Of a stretch of 64,000 nucleotides of DNA, positions 9,412 to 18,333 are shown piece after piece. A program made the position numbers and the translations under genes. Where the stretch lies: positions 310,001 to 374,000 of the forward strand of contig NZ_JAHNZT010000003.1 of the NCBI RefSeq assembly GCF_019039035.1, in the 5' to 3' direction. Positions within the stretch are counted from its first letter, which is position 1. The number at the start of each line of letters is the position of its first letter. Below the pieces are notes generated by a model. It was not told the origin of the DNA. It did no database searches and worked only from the letters and a program-made list of their open reading frames with translations. This DNA comes from Citreicoccus inhibens. Lineage in GTDB: Bacteria; Myxococcota; Myxococcia; Myxococcales; Myxococcaceae.

Positions 9412-10545
9412 TCAGGCGGTGGGAGGCAGCGCGAGCCCCGCGCGCCTCCGCCAGCTACGCCGCGCCTGCGCCGCGAGCGTCTCCACGCCCAGGCCCGCGC
9501 AGACCGACAGCGCCGGCAGGACGAGCAGCAGGTACTGCGGCCAGCGCGTGGGCCACACCATGAGGAACACCAGGCCCACCCCCGCCCACGCCAGCCACAC
9601 CGGGCGCGTGCGCGCCGCGCGGGGCACTCCCAGCACGGCCAGGGGCACCATCAGCCACGCGCTCGCGCCCGTCAGGAAGACGCCGTCATGCCAGCGCACG
9701 GGCTCCGGGTGCGTCAGGTAGAGCCACGGCTGATACCAGGGCAGCCCGGCGCGCTGGACGTGCGCGCTCTGGGAGTAGCTCCAATGGAAGGACACCGACT
9801 CCCAGAGATTGCCCACGGGCGAGGACCACAGCCCCGGGTGCAGCAGGAAGAACGCCGCGAGCGTGGCCAGCCCGAACACGCCCCAGGGCCCCAGCCGCGC
9901 GCGCGTGGGCAGCCCGAGGAAGGGGGCCAGGGCGAGCCCCACCACCAGTCCGTAGGGGTACTTGCACGCCGCGGCGGCGCCGAGCAGCGCGCCCGAGAGG
10001 ACCAGGGGCCCCCGCCGGAACGCGCGGGGTGAGCCCGGGGCCGTCCGCCGCGCGCGCTCGAAGGCGAGCACCGCCAGGACGGCCAGCAAGCCTGGCACCG
10101 CCTCCAGGTAGGCCTGGGACGTGTACTTCGCGTGGTACGCGTCGAACGCGAGCAGCAACGCGCCCGGCGCCGAGACGACCGCGACCAGCGCCACCTGGAG
10201 CACGCCCATCACCGCGGACAGGCCGCGCGTCACGTGAAAGACCGGGACGGCCGCCGCGGGGAGGGGATGTCCCACCTCCACCTGCTTCCACTCGGGCTCG
10301 GGCGCGCCCGACACCCACAGCCCCGTGGCGAAGAGCAGCTTCACCAGCGGGGGGTGCTCGAAGTTCTCGCGGAACTTCGCCACCTCGCCCCAGCGGCCGG
10401 ACGCCAGCATCGCCTCGTAGCGATACGCCACGGGCAGATAGGTCAGCTCGTCGTAGTCCGGAGGCAGCCGCCGGACGGCCACATCGCGCTGCCATGCCGC
10501 CCCCGCCACCGCCGCCAGGATGAGGCCCAGGAGAAGCGCGCGCAT
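9412..10545 (-). CDS. GT-C-type membrane glycosyltransferase (PMT/GT39-like)
   Basis: 377-aa polytopic protein. The first lumenal loop has the acidic motif PPDYDELTYLP typical of GT-C enzymes that use polyprenyl-phosphate sugars, followed by ENFEHPPLVKL and about nine hydrophobic helices. It most resembles the PMT_2/dolichyl-phosphate-mannose-protein mannosyltransferase superfamily. ATG at 10545 was chosen because the hydrophobic first helix (MRALLLGLILAAVAG) begins there. Donor and acceptor are unknown. Confidence 0.7.
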   Translation of the reverse strand: MRALLLGLILAAVAGAAWQRDVAVRRLPPDYDELTYLPVAYRYEAMLASGRWGEVAKFRENFEHPPLVKLLFATGLWVSGAPEPEWKQVEVGHPLPAAAVPVFHVTRGLSAVMGVLQVALVAVVSAPGALLLAFDAYHAKYTSQAYLEAVPGLLAVLAVLAFERARRTAPGSPRAFRRGPLVLSGALLGAAAACKYPYGLVVGLALAPFLGLPTRARLGPWGVFGLATLAAFFLLHPGLWSSPVGNLWESVSFHWSYSQSAHVQRAGLPWYQPWLYLTHPEPVRWHDGVFLTGASAWLMVPLAVLGVPRAARTRPVWLAWAGVGLVFLMVWPTRWPQYLLLVLPALSVCAGLGVETLAAQARRSWRRRAGLALPPTA

Positions 10546-10711
10546 GGTCCCTGGACATAGCACACGGCCCGGCGGCCCCACGGCTCCACCCCCGCTCGCC
10601 CCCAAGGACTGACACCGCGACGCGGGCAATCCATTTGAATCCAAACAAATATCAGCGACGGGTCAGGCGGTCGCCAATCGAGGCGTGCGGCGGGCCACTT
10701 GTCGGAGGGGC

Positions 10712-12337
10712 ATGCGACTCTCAGCATGCTTTGTCGTGACACCCGAGGCACCACAACAAGCACGCCAGCCGCTGCGGCGCCCTGGTAGTGTCGCGCCGCT
10801 CTTCAGAAGGTCTCCCATTCTCCCGATACGTCATCACCCGCGCCCGGATTCGGGCGTGTTGGCATTGGCCACGCTGCTGTTCGTGCTTCCTTCGATTGTC
10901 TATGGAAGCGCGGTCTTCCATCGCTATGGGATGCGGGATGACTACGCCATCCTGCGCGAAGCTCGCGAGGACCCGGGCAAGATCACCCGCGTGCTCGCCT
11001 CCCAGGGCCGCCCCATCTACGGCTGGATTCTCGAGTGGTCCGCGCACGCCGCGAACACCATCGAGGGGCTGAGCGGGCTGCGCCTGTTGGGCGTCCTGGG
11101 GCTCGGGCTGCTCGGCGCCGCGCTCTTCCTGCTGCTGCGCCGCGAGGGCTGGCCCCTGCTCACCTCGGCCCTGCTCGCCGCGCTGCTGACCCTCACGCCC
11201 TCGGCGCAGGTCATCGCGAGCTGGGGCATCTGTTGGCCGCAAGCCGTGGCCCTGGTGCTGGGCGTGGCGGCCTTCGGGCTGGCCCGCCGCGGACTGCCCC
11301 CGCCCTCCGAGCCCGCCACCGGCGGCGTGGGCTGGCGCATCGCCGCGGCCTGCGTCATCGCGGTGGCCACGCTCATCTATCAGGCCAGCGGGCTCGTCTA
11401 CGCCGTGCTGCTGGCCGCGGTCCTGGTGCTGCGCCACGACGACCGGTTCCCCGACACGCTGCGCTGGCTCCTGAGGCACCTCATCGTCATGGGCGCGGGC
11501 CTGCTCATGGCGTTCGCCGTCACCAAGACGCTCTTCCTCACCGGCCTGGTGGCGCCCTCCCCGCGCATCGCGTTCGAGACCCACTGGGTGGACAAGACGC
11601 TCTGGGCCATCACCCACGTGCTGCCCAACGCGCTGGCCCTCATCGCGCTCAACGACACGCCCACCGGGATGCCGCGCGGCTCCGAGCTCATGGTGGCCGC
11701 GACGCTCGGGGTGCTCGCCGTGGGCCTCGCCGTCGAGGTTCGCCGCGGGGGCCTGCGCGGCGGCGGGCGGTGGCTCCTCGTGCTGCTCACGCTCTCCGCC
11801 GCGGCGTACTCGGTCAGCTTCCTCGCCTTCGAGCGCTGGCCCACCTACCGCACGCTCTACGCGCTCACCGGGGTGTGGAGCGTGTTCGTCGCCGGCTCGC
11901 TCATGAACCTGGGGAGCTGCTGGCCTCGGCGCGGCCCGTGGGCCATGACGGGCGCGTTGGCGCTGTTCGTCGGGGCCGGCGCGCTGCTGGCGCATCGGCA
12001 GTCCCTGGAGCTGTTCGCGCTGCCCCAGGCCCGCGAGCTGGCGCTCATGGAGCAAGGCGCGCGGCAGGTGGAGCCGGCGAAGCAGTCGCGCGTCTTCGTG
12101 CTCACCGCGCGCCAGACGGACACGTCCGCCCCGCGCCGCTACCTGGATGAGTTCGGCTCGGTCTCCGTGGACGCCGAGTGGGTGGCCAAGGAGATGCTCA
12201 AGGCGGTGATGAAGGAGCGCTTCCCCCAGGAGCGGGACCCGAGCCACCTGTACCGCTTCGCCGCGGGGCCCAACCTCCCCGAGCCGCGCAACTACGACAT
12301 CCTCATCGACATGCGGAAGATGCGGCAGGGCGGCTGA
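10712..12337 (+). CDS. GtrII-like integral membrane protein (putative glycosyltransferase)
   Basis: About 540-aa membrane protein with some 10-11 hydrophobic segments. The sequence after the first helix (GMRDDYAILREA ... GRPIYGWIL) resembles the DD and GRP motifs of GtrII/glucosyltransferase-domain proteins that modify surface polysaccharide. ATG at 10712 follows GGAGG with only 3 nt spacing; GTG at 10685 or one near 10857 at the first helix are alternatives. It is divergent from the other membrane transferase, suggesting a small surface-glycan locus. Confidence 0.65.
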   Translation: MRLSACFVVTPEAPQQARQPLRRPGSVAPLFRRSPILPIRHHPRPDSGVLALATLLFVLPSIVYGSAVFHRYGMRDDYAILREAREDPGKITRVLASQGRPIYGWILEWSAHAANTIEGLSGLRLLGVLGLGLLGAALFLLLRREGWPLLTSALLAALLTLTPSAQVIASWGICWPQAVALVLGVAAFGLARRGLPPPSEPATGGVGWRIAAACVIAVATLIYQASGLVYAVLLAAVLVLRHDDRFPDTLRWLLRHLIVMGAGLLMAFAVTKTLFLTGLVAPSPRIAFETHWVDKTLWAITHVLPNALALIALNDTPTGMPRGSELMVAATLGVLAVGLAVEVRRGGLRGGGRWLLVLLTLSAAAYSVSFLAFERWPTYRTLYALTGVWSVFVAGSLMNLGSCWPRRGPWAMTGALALFVGAGALLAHRQSLELFALPQARELALMEQGARQVEPAKQSRVFVLTARQTDTSAPRRYLDEFGSVSVDAEWVAKEMLKAVMKERFPQERDPSHLYRFAAGPNLPEPRNYDILIDMRKMRQGG

Positions 12338-12367
12338 AGTCCCGCCGCCCGCCGCGGCCCTGTCGCG

Positions 12368-12622
12368 TCAGTCCAGCGTCGTGCACTGCCACTGATTGAA
12401 GGGAATGTCCTGGCAGTAGCAGGTGCCGGGCGTCCCGTCGCTGAAGACACACGGCAGCTCCGAGAACGGGCCACACCCCCGGCCCTGGAGCCGCGAGCAC
12501 GCATCCACCAGTCCCGCCTTCTGCTGCCCCGTCACGGCCTCGTCCGCCTGGGGCTCGGTGCCGCCACAGCCCAGCGAGACACCCGCGGCGAGCAGCGTCG
12601 ATACAAGAATTCGTCGCAACAT
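12368..12622 (-). CDS. small Cys-containing lipoprotein
   Basis: 84-aa secreted protein. ATG at 12622 has AAGGAG upstream; a signal segment ending AAGVSLGCGG suggests lipidation, although the lipobox is atypical. The mature part has six Cys residues (for example GRGCGPFSELPCVF and GTCYCQDIPF), probably disulfide-bonded. Function is unknown. It is convergent with the membrane protein and divergent from the next gene. Confidence 0.7.
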   Translation of the reverse strand: MLRRILVSTLLAAGVSLGCGGTEPQADEAVTGQQKAGLVDACSRLQGRGCGPFSELPCVFSDGTPGTCYCQDIPFNQWQCTTLD

Positions 12623-12704
12623 GGGCAAAGCTCCTTGGGTGAGGAATGCCTCCGGATAAGATGACGGGACTCCCATGGCAGGCAATGGGAGCCGGGGGCC
12701 GCGC

Positions 12705-13499
12705 ATGAATGCGACGCAATGGAGTGAGTTCCAGAAAGACCCAGTGGCGTATCTGGGCACCCGGACGGTGCGCATCCCGGACGACAAGGTGGGCAACAAG
12801 AAGGAGAGCGCGGCGGGAAAGCTGGTGGTGGAGAGCGAGGAGATGGCGACGCTGCAATACGCGGCGCGCCACAACGTGAGGGACCTCTACCTGCGCGACC
12901 TTGGGGACGGAGGGCTGGACGTCGCCTTCCAAGCGCCGCCCGCGCCCACGGGCTTCTTCAGCTTCCTCCAGTCCACGCCGGTGTCGAAGAAGGTGAGCGC
13001 GTACTTCCTGCCCTGGAGCACCGGCAAGGCCTATCACCTGACGTTGCATGCCACGTCAGGGGTTGAGTTCTTCGCCACCGCGCCCCTCAATGGCTGCTGC
13101 TTGTATGTGAATGGGTTGGAGCGCAAGCCGCTGGTCGCGCACGCCAACTATGATTCGCCTCGGCTCACCGTCGCGTTTGACGCGTCCAAGACGGTGGAGG
13201 AGCAGTTCGCGGCCACGGCCGTGCACCAGATGAAGGTGTACACGAAGTTCTACGGGAAGCTGGAGGGCGTGATGTCGTCCTTTCTCCCGGGCTGGAAGAA
13301 GGCCGAGCCGACCTCGCAGTTCGGCCCGGCCCAGTATCTCCATGTCAGCTCGCAGGCCCGGGTGTTTGGCTTCAACCGGGGCGGAGACTGGACGCTGTAT
13401 TACAACCTGGAGCGCGTCACCCGGGAGGGCGGCCGCGTCACCGCGCGCACCGGCATCACCACCGAGCTGTGGCCCCACTTCCAGGGCATCGAGGTCTGA
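12705..13499 (+). CDS. hypothetical protein
   Basis: 264-aa protein I do not recognise (MNATQWSEFQKDPVAYLG...). It is soluble, with a mixed alpha/beta look and no signal peptide. The start could also be ATG at 12675, ten codons upstream; 12705 is chosen because the protein-like sequence begins there. It is convergent with the S9 peptidase gene (9 nt between stops). Confidence 0.65.
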   Translation: MNATQWSEFQKDPVAYLGTRTVRIPDDKVGNKKESAAGKLVVESEEMATLQYAARHNVRDLYLRDLGDGGLDVAFQAPPAPTGFFSFLQSTPVSKKVSAYFLPWSTGKAYHLTLHATSGVEFFATAPLNGCCLYVNGLERKPLVAHANYDSPRLTVAFDASKTVEEQFAATAVHQMKVYTKFYGKLEGVMSSFLPGWKKAEPTSQFGPAQYLHVSSQARVFGFNRGGDWTLYYNLERVTREGGRVTARTGITTELWPHFQGIEV

Positions 13500-13508
13500 G
13501 GCGCGCCG

Positions 13509-15689
13509 TCAGAGGTTGTCCTGGAAGAAGCGCATCACGCGCTGCCACTGGCGCTCGCTGACCGCGGGGTTGGACAGCATGTGCGAAGAGCCCGCGAGCG
13601 GGAGCAGTTCGTGGGCCTTGCCAGCCTGGAACAGCGCGTCCGACAGCTTCAGGGAGTGGAGGAAGAAGACGTTGTCGTCGTTCGTGCCGTGGATGAGCAG
13701 CAGCTTGCCCATGGGCGTGTCCTGCTTCGCGTAGGTGAGCAGCGAGGCCTTCTCATAGGCCTCCGGGTGTTCCTGCGGCGTCCCAAGGAAACGCTCGGTG
13801 CAGTGCGTGTCGTAGTCGCGCCAGTCCACCACCGGCGCGCCCGCCACCGCGGCCTTGAAGACCTCCGCTCGCTTGAGCACGGCCATGGCGGACATGTAGC
13901 CACCGTGGCTCCAGCCGGTGATGCCCACGCGGCGCAGGTCCATCTCGGGGACCTCGGCGGCCAGGGCGCGCAGCGCGGTCACCTGGTCATCCAGCGGCAC
14001 GCCCCCGAAGTCATACTTGAGCGCGCGCTCCCAATCCCTCCCCCGATAGGAGGTGCCGCGCCCGTCGAGCTTCACGACGATGAAGCCCTGGTCCGCCATC
14101 CACTGAGACAACAGGTTGCGCGCCATGGACTGCTGCACGAGCGGAACGGCGGCGCCGTAGACCTCCACGATGACGGGGAGCTTCACGCCGGGACGGAAGT
14201 CGCGCGGCCGGGTGATGGCGGTCCAGAACTTCTCCGCGCCCACCTGACGCACCTCCGTGGTCGGCGTGAAGGGCGGCTCCTCCGCGAGCGAAGGCAACAC
14301 ACCCACCTCGGTGCCGTCCGCGCGGACGATGCGCTGGCGCCGCATCTGCGTGGGGCTCTCGGACGTGATGACGAAGAGGCCGGCCCGCGCGCTCGTGCTC
14401 GCGGACTCCAGCGCGGGGCCACCGGACGTCACCCGCGTGGGCGCCCCGCCCCGCGTCACGCGATACAGGTAGCGCTCGGTGGGATTGGGGCCACCGAGGA
14501 AGTCGACGATGTCCTCCCGCGGCTGGTAGTTCACGAGCCGGCGGTACCCCGCGTCGGGCTTCACCAGCGAGCGGACCCGGCTCCCATCCGGGGCACGCAG
14601 CTCCAGCTCAGGCGCGCCGTTGCGCTCAGTGGACCAGAGAAAGCCGCTGCCATCATCCAGCCACTTGGGGAAGGTCTGATCCAGGTTGATCCAAGCGGGG
14701 TCTCGCTCGGTGAGCAGGGTGCGCGTCTTGCCTGTCTTCTCGTCGACGGCGAGCAGCACCTCCTCCGTCTGCGCGCGGTTCTGCACCAGGACGGTCAGCG
14801 GCCCCTTCTTGGGCCAGGTGACGGTGGCGAGATAGGGATAGGTCTTCGCGTCCCACTCCACCCAGACGGTCGCGCCGCCATTGAGGGGCGCGATGCCCAG
14901 CTTCACCACCGCGTTCGGTGTGCCCGCGCGGGGATAGGACAGCGTCTCGCCGCCGCGCTCGGGGTACATGGGGTCCACGAAGGTGCGCTTCTCCACCCCG
15001 CGGGTATCCGACTCGGTGAAGGCGATGGCGTTGGAGTCCGGGCTCCACCAGTAGCCCTCGAAGCGCCCCATCTCCTCCTGGGCGATGAACTCGGCCAGAC
15101 CGTGGCTCTTCGCCGCCGTGCCGCCCTTGGAGACGCGCTGCACGCGGCCCGTCGCGAGTTCCACGCGGTACACGTCGTTGTCGCGGACGAACGCGGCCTG
15201 CTTCCCGTCGCGTGAGAAGGAGGGGACCAGGACGCCCGGCTCCAGCGGCAGCTCCGTCACCTTCTGGGTCGCGGTCTCCACCACATACACCCGGCCCGAC
15301 AGCGTGAGCCGCACCTTCGTGCCGTCCTCGGAGAGCTCATACGTGCTGAAGCCCGCGTTGGACATGCGCATGCGCTCGCGCCGAGCGCGCTCCTCGGGGG
15401 TCAGCGTCTCGGCCGCGCCGTGCAGCACCGTCGCCGGGGTGAGCACCTCGCGCGTCTGGCCTGTCGCCACGTCAAAGGCAAACAGCGTCATGACGTTGGA
15501 GCGGGGCGACGCGCGGAGGAAATAGACGGTCTTTTCATCGGGCGAGATGCCCGCCGCCACGGGGCGCCCGCTGTTGAACATGCGGGTCTCCGCGAGCTGC
15601 CGGAGGAACGACGGCGGACCGGAGGCTGTCTGGCTTTGCGCCAGGACCGGGGCGGACAGCAGGACGAGCAGCACGAGGAGGCTTCGCAT
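13509..15689 (-). CDS. S9 prolyl oligopeptidase/dipeptidyl peptidase IV-like
   Basis: 726-aa exported serine peptidase. The signal peptide (MRSLLVLLVLLSAPVLAQ) is followed by a DPP IV-type beta-propeller (DPPIV_N, with the Glu-rich EFIAQEEMGRFEGYWW stretch that contacts the substrate N-terminus). The C-terminal alpha/beta hydrolase has Ser594 in GWSHGGYMS, Asp in HGTNDDNVF and His in GSSHMLSN. It should remove dipeptides from peptide N-termini in the periplasm. ATG at 15689 has GAGGTCC upstream. The ORF extends to 15740 but the signal peptide fixes the start. Confidence 0.9.
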   Translation of the reverse strand: MRSLLVLLVLLSAPVLAQSQTASGPPSFLRQLAETRMFNSGRPVAAGISPDEKTVYFLRASPRSNVMTLFAFDVATGQTREVLTPATVLHGAAETLTPEERARRERMRMSNAGFSTYELSEDGTKVRLTLSGRVYVVETATQKVTELPLEPGVLVPSFSRDGKQAAFVRDNDVYRVELATGRVQRVSKGGTAAKSHGLAEFIAQEEMGRFEGYWWSPDSNAIAFTESDTRGVEKRTFVDPMYPERGGETLSYPRAGTPNAVVKLGIAPLNGGATVWVEWDAKTYPYLATVTWPKKGPLTVLVQNRAQTEEVLLAVDEKTGKTRTLLTERDPAWINLDQTFPKWLDDGSGFLWSTERNGAPELELRAPDGSRVRSLVKPDAGYRRLVNYQPREDIVDFLGGPNPTERYLYRVTRGGAPTRVTSGGPALESASTSARAGLFVITSESPTQMRRQRIVRADGTEVGVLPSLAEEPPFTPTTEVRQVGAEKFWTAITRPRDFRPGVKLPVIVEVYGAAVPLVQQSMARNLLSQWMADQGFIVVKLDGRGTSYRGRDWERALKYDFGGVPLDDQVTALRALAAEVPEMDLRRVGITGWSHGGYMSAMAVLKRAEVFKAAVAGAPVVDWRDYDTHCTERFLGTPQEHPEAYEKASLLTYAKQDTPMGKLLLIHGTNDDNVFFLHSLKLSDALFQAGKAHELLPLAGSSHMLSNPAVSERQWQRVMRFFQDNL

Positions 15690-15743
15690 GAGGACCTCGG
15701 AAACGCCGAGATTGAATGACTCCGACGGGCGCTGCGCCACCCG

Positions 15744-15924
15744 TCACGACTGCAACAGCTTGCGCAGCGTCGTAGCTGCCCAGCGCGCCCAGCATCGCGC
15801 GGTGGTGGACGCCTCGCACGGGGCAGGCAACGCCGTGGGCCTCGAGCAGCGAGCGGATGACCGCCGCTTCGGGCTCATCGGCGCAGGCATGAAGTGGCAC
15901 CCACAGAGACTCCACGACGTCCAT
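15744..15924 (-). pseudogene. DUF2007-like small protein, C-terminus frameshifted
   Basis: ATG at 15924 follows GGGAGGGTGG and starts a protein that fits DUF2007 for about 45 residues (VPLHACADEPEAAVIRSLLE ... HHRAMLGALGSY). Right after LGSY the family-like continuation (LRKLLQS, then stop at 15744) is in another frame. The uninterrupted frame runs on to 15535, overlapping the start of the S9 gene by about 155 bp, which is unlikely. I infer a 1- or 2-base indel near 15770. The domain is thought to have signal-transducing or binding roles. Confidence 0.5.
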
Positions 15925-16019
15925 CCACCCTCCCCATGCGCCAGCCCCTCTGCGCGAGCCATGATGGCGGCGGAGCCTGAAGCCAAACGCGGAGAGCGTC
16001 AACCCCAGACATCGCCAGG

Positions 16020-17339
16020 GTGGCGCACACAGGTGTATCCGTAGTGAACTGCTCCGCCGTGACCGCCCTCACCCCCGCCACGACCCCGCCTCAGACACGC
16101 CCTGTCGGTCCGTGGCAGTTGTTGGCGCTCGGCGTCAACGGCATCGTCGGCGTGGGCATCTTCTTCGCGCCCGCCGAGGTGGCCGCGCTGGCGCCCGGGC
16201 GGGGCGCGGTGCTCGCGTTCGCGCTCACGGGCCTGGCGCTCGTCCCGGTGGCGCTGGCCTTCGCGGTGTTGGGCCGTCGCTTCGACGCGGATGGAGGTCC
16301 GGTCGTCTTCGCGCGCGCGGCCTTTGGGGAGCGTGCGTCCTTCCTGGTGGGCTGGGTGGCGTATGTCAGCGCGTTCCTCAGCACGTCCGCCGTGGTGGCC
16401 GGGCTCGCGCGGGCCCTGGCGCCTTCGCTGGGGCTCTCGGAAGCCGTGGGGCAGCGCGCGTTGGCCACGGGGTTGGCGACGGTGCTCGCGGCGGTGGTGG
16501 CCTCGGGCATCCGCGTCTCGGCTCGCGCGTGGACCACGCTCACGGTGCTCAAGCTGTTGCCGCTCGCGGGCTTGCTCGCCGCCTTCGCGGTGGCGGGAGG
16601 GCCCCACGTGCCGCTCGTTCCCGCGGAGTCGGGAGCCTCGTGGCTGCGCGCGGGGCTGGCGGTGATGTTCGCGTACCAGGGGTTCGAGATTGTTCCGGTC
16701 ATCGCGGGACAGGTGAGGTCCTCCGAGCGCACCGTGCCGCTGGCGACCGTGGGCTCGCTGCTCGCGGCCGTCGGGCTCTACGTGGGATTGGTGTGGGCGT
16801 GCGTCGCGGCCCTGCCCCGGCTCGGGCAGGCGGCGGCTCCGCTGGCGGCGGCCTCCGGGGTGTGGGGCGGCGCGAGGCTGGAGCAGTGGGTGGGCCTGGG
16901 CACGAGTGTCTCCGCGCTCGGCATCTGTCTGGGCATGCTGGTGACGACGCCGCGCTACTTGTCCGCGCTCGCCTCGGGCTCGCGTTCGCTCTTGGGCTTG
17001 GAGCACATGACGGCGGCGGGAGTGCCCGCGCGAGCGCTCGCGGTGACGTGGGGGCTGGTGGTGCTGTTCGTCAACCTGGGGGACTTGTCGGAGCTCTTCG
17101 CGCTGTCCAGCATCGCAGTGCTGCTCCAGTACGGCGTGACGGCCACGGCGCTGGCGGTGCTCGCTCGGCGCAGAGCGCGAGGACTGCGCCCCGCGCATGC
17201 GTGGCTGGCGCTGCCCACGCTCGTGCTGGGCGCGACGCTCGTCATCTCGGGAGCGAGCGCCCGCGAGGCGGGGGTCGCCAGCGTCACCGTGCTCGCGGGA
17301 CTCGGGCTGATGCGCCTGACGCGCGCTCGCGAAGGCTGA
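16020..17339 (+). CDS. APC-superfamily amino acid permease
   Basis: About 439-aa transporter with 12 predicted hydrophobic helices. The first helix has the APC substrate motif GVNGIVGVGIFF (unwound GxG), and AYQGFEIVPVIAGQ marks TM6. It probably imports or exports an amino acid by proton coupling. The start is uncertain: GTG at 16020, 16041 or 16062 are all possible, and no strong ribosome binding site separates them. It is encoded alone; a hairpin about 105 nt downstream may end it. Confidence 0.85.
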   Translation: MAHTGVSVVNCSAVTALTPATTPPQTRPVGPWQLLALGVNGIVGVGIFFAPAEVAALAPGRGAVLAFALTGLALVPVALAFAVLGRRFDADGGPVVFARAAFGERASFLVGWVAYVSAFLSTSAVVAGLARALAPSLGLSEAVGQRALATGLATVLAAVVASGIRVSARAWTTLTVLKLLPLAGLLAAFAVAGGPHVPLVPAESGASWLRAGLAVMFAYQGFEIVPVIAGQVRSSERTVPLATVGSLLAAVGLYVGLVWACVAALPRLGQAAAPLAAASGVWGGARLEQWVGLGTSVSALGICLGMLVTTPRYLSALASGSRSLLGLEHMTAAGVPARALAVTWGLVVLFVNLGDLSELFALSSIAVLLQYGVTATALAVLARRRARGLRPAHAWLALPTLVLGATLVISGASAREAGVASVTVLAGLGLMRLTRAREG

Positions 17340-17443
17340 CCCGCCTCGGGCATGCGCGAATCGGGGCCGGGCCGCACGGCCGCGCGTTGTCCGCCGCCCG
17401 AGCGTGCGAAGACAGACGCCGCATCGCGCCGGGTCGCCCGCCC

Positions 17444-17466
17444 GCCAGGCGCACCGCGCGCCTGGC
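17444..17466 (+). terminator. perfect 9-bp stem-loop between permease and AbiGi-like gene
   Basis: GCCAGGCGC and GCGCCTGGC pair perfectly around an ACCGC loop. It lies in the 265-nt gap 17340-17604, which otherwise holds nothing I recognise. No U-tract; it could terminate the permease transcript. Confidence 0.4.
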
Positions 17467-17604
17467 CGCGGCGGCCGTGACGACCAGGGTTCACGGCGGT
17501 CGCGCTCGCTGGCCTGTGCATCGAGCGGCCACGATGGGGCTCGGGAAGGAAGGCTTGCCGCGCGGGACAGGCTCCGGAACAGTGGACACCGGGGGTCGAC
17601 GGCG

Positions 17605-18330
17605 ATGCTCGGCTATCAAGCGAATTCACAGTGGCGGGACATGTCCGACTTCGTGGTGCACTTCACGAGGCCCGGGCCGCCGTACGACGACGCCTACCAG
17701 AACATGATGAGCATTCTGGGCATGCGCACGCTCATCCCCGGCGCGGAGGGCTTTGGCATCGCGCGTCGCGAGCCCTCGGTGGCCGAGCGGCAACGCTCCG
17801 TGTGCTTCAGCGAGATTCCGCTCGATCAACTGGGCCGGCTCGTCGAGCGGCGCAGCCTGTATGGCATTGCGTTCCGGAAGAGCTACGTCCTGTCTCAAGG
17901 GGGCGGCCCCGTCTGGTACGTGCAATACGGCTCGCCCGCGCACCTCGCGATGAAGCAGCAGCTTCAGCAGGCGCTCGCGGCGCCGGACGCGTCTCGCGAG
18001 CCGCTCTGGGCCATGACGCCCTTCGTGGACATCCAAGGCGACACCCACAACGCGCCCTACAGCTATCGCTTCGATTGGGAGCGGGAGTGGCGCGTCCCGG
18101 GCCTGCTGCGCTTCACCGAGTACGACGTCGCCGTGCTCTTCCTGCCGGAAGAGGTCCACTCGGTGGCGAGAGACTTCTTCGCATGGGCCGTGCGCGAGCA
18201 GGCCGGGCCGGGCTACTTCTGCCCCGTGCTGGATCCGCGCTGGTCGCCGGAGCGCATCGCCCAGGCGCTCGCGGACGAGTCGGCGGATGTGCCTCGGCCG
18301 CTGCCCGGTCGAGACCGCGCCGCGCGCTGA
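17605..18330 (+). CDS. AbiGi-like protein (putative abortive phage resistance)
   Basis: 241-aa protein matching the AbiGi family (described as putative abortive phage resistance, antitoxin side). Recognisable blocks are DFVVHFTRPG, VCFSEIPLDQLGRL, LYGIAFRKSYV and GGGPVWYVQYG. ATG at 17605 follows a GGGGG tract; ATG at 17641 (MSDFVVHF) is an alternative start closer to the conserved domain. No partner toxin (AbiGii type) is adjacent: the next gene, a sigma factor, ends 3 nt downstream on the opposite strand. Role in phage defence is inferred from the family name alone. Confidence 0.7.
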   Translation: MLGYQANSQWRDMSDFVVHFTRPGPPYDDAYQNMMSILGMRTLIPGAEGFGIARREPSVAERQRSVCFSEIPLDQLGRLVERRSLYGIAFRKSYVLSQGGGPVWYVQYGSPAHLAMKQQLQQALAAPDASREPLWAMTPFVDIQGDTHNAPYSYRFDWEREWRVPGLLRFTEYDVAVLFLPEEVHSVARDFFAWAVREQAGPGYFCPVLDPRWSPERIAQALADESADVPRPLPGRDRAAR

Positions 18331-18333
18331 GGC

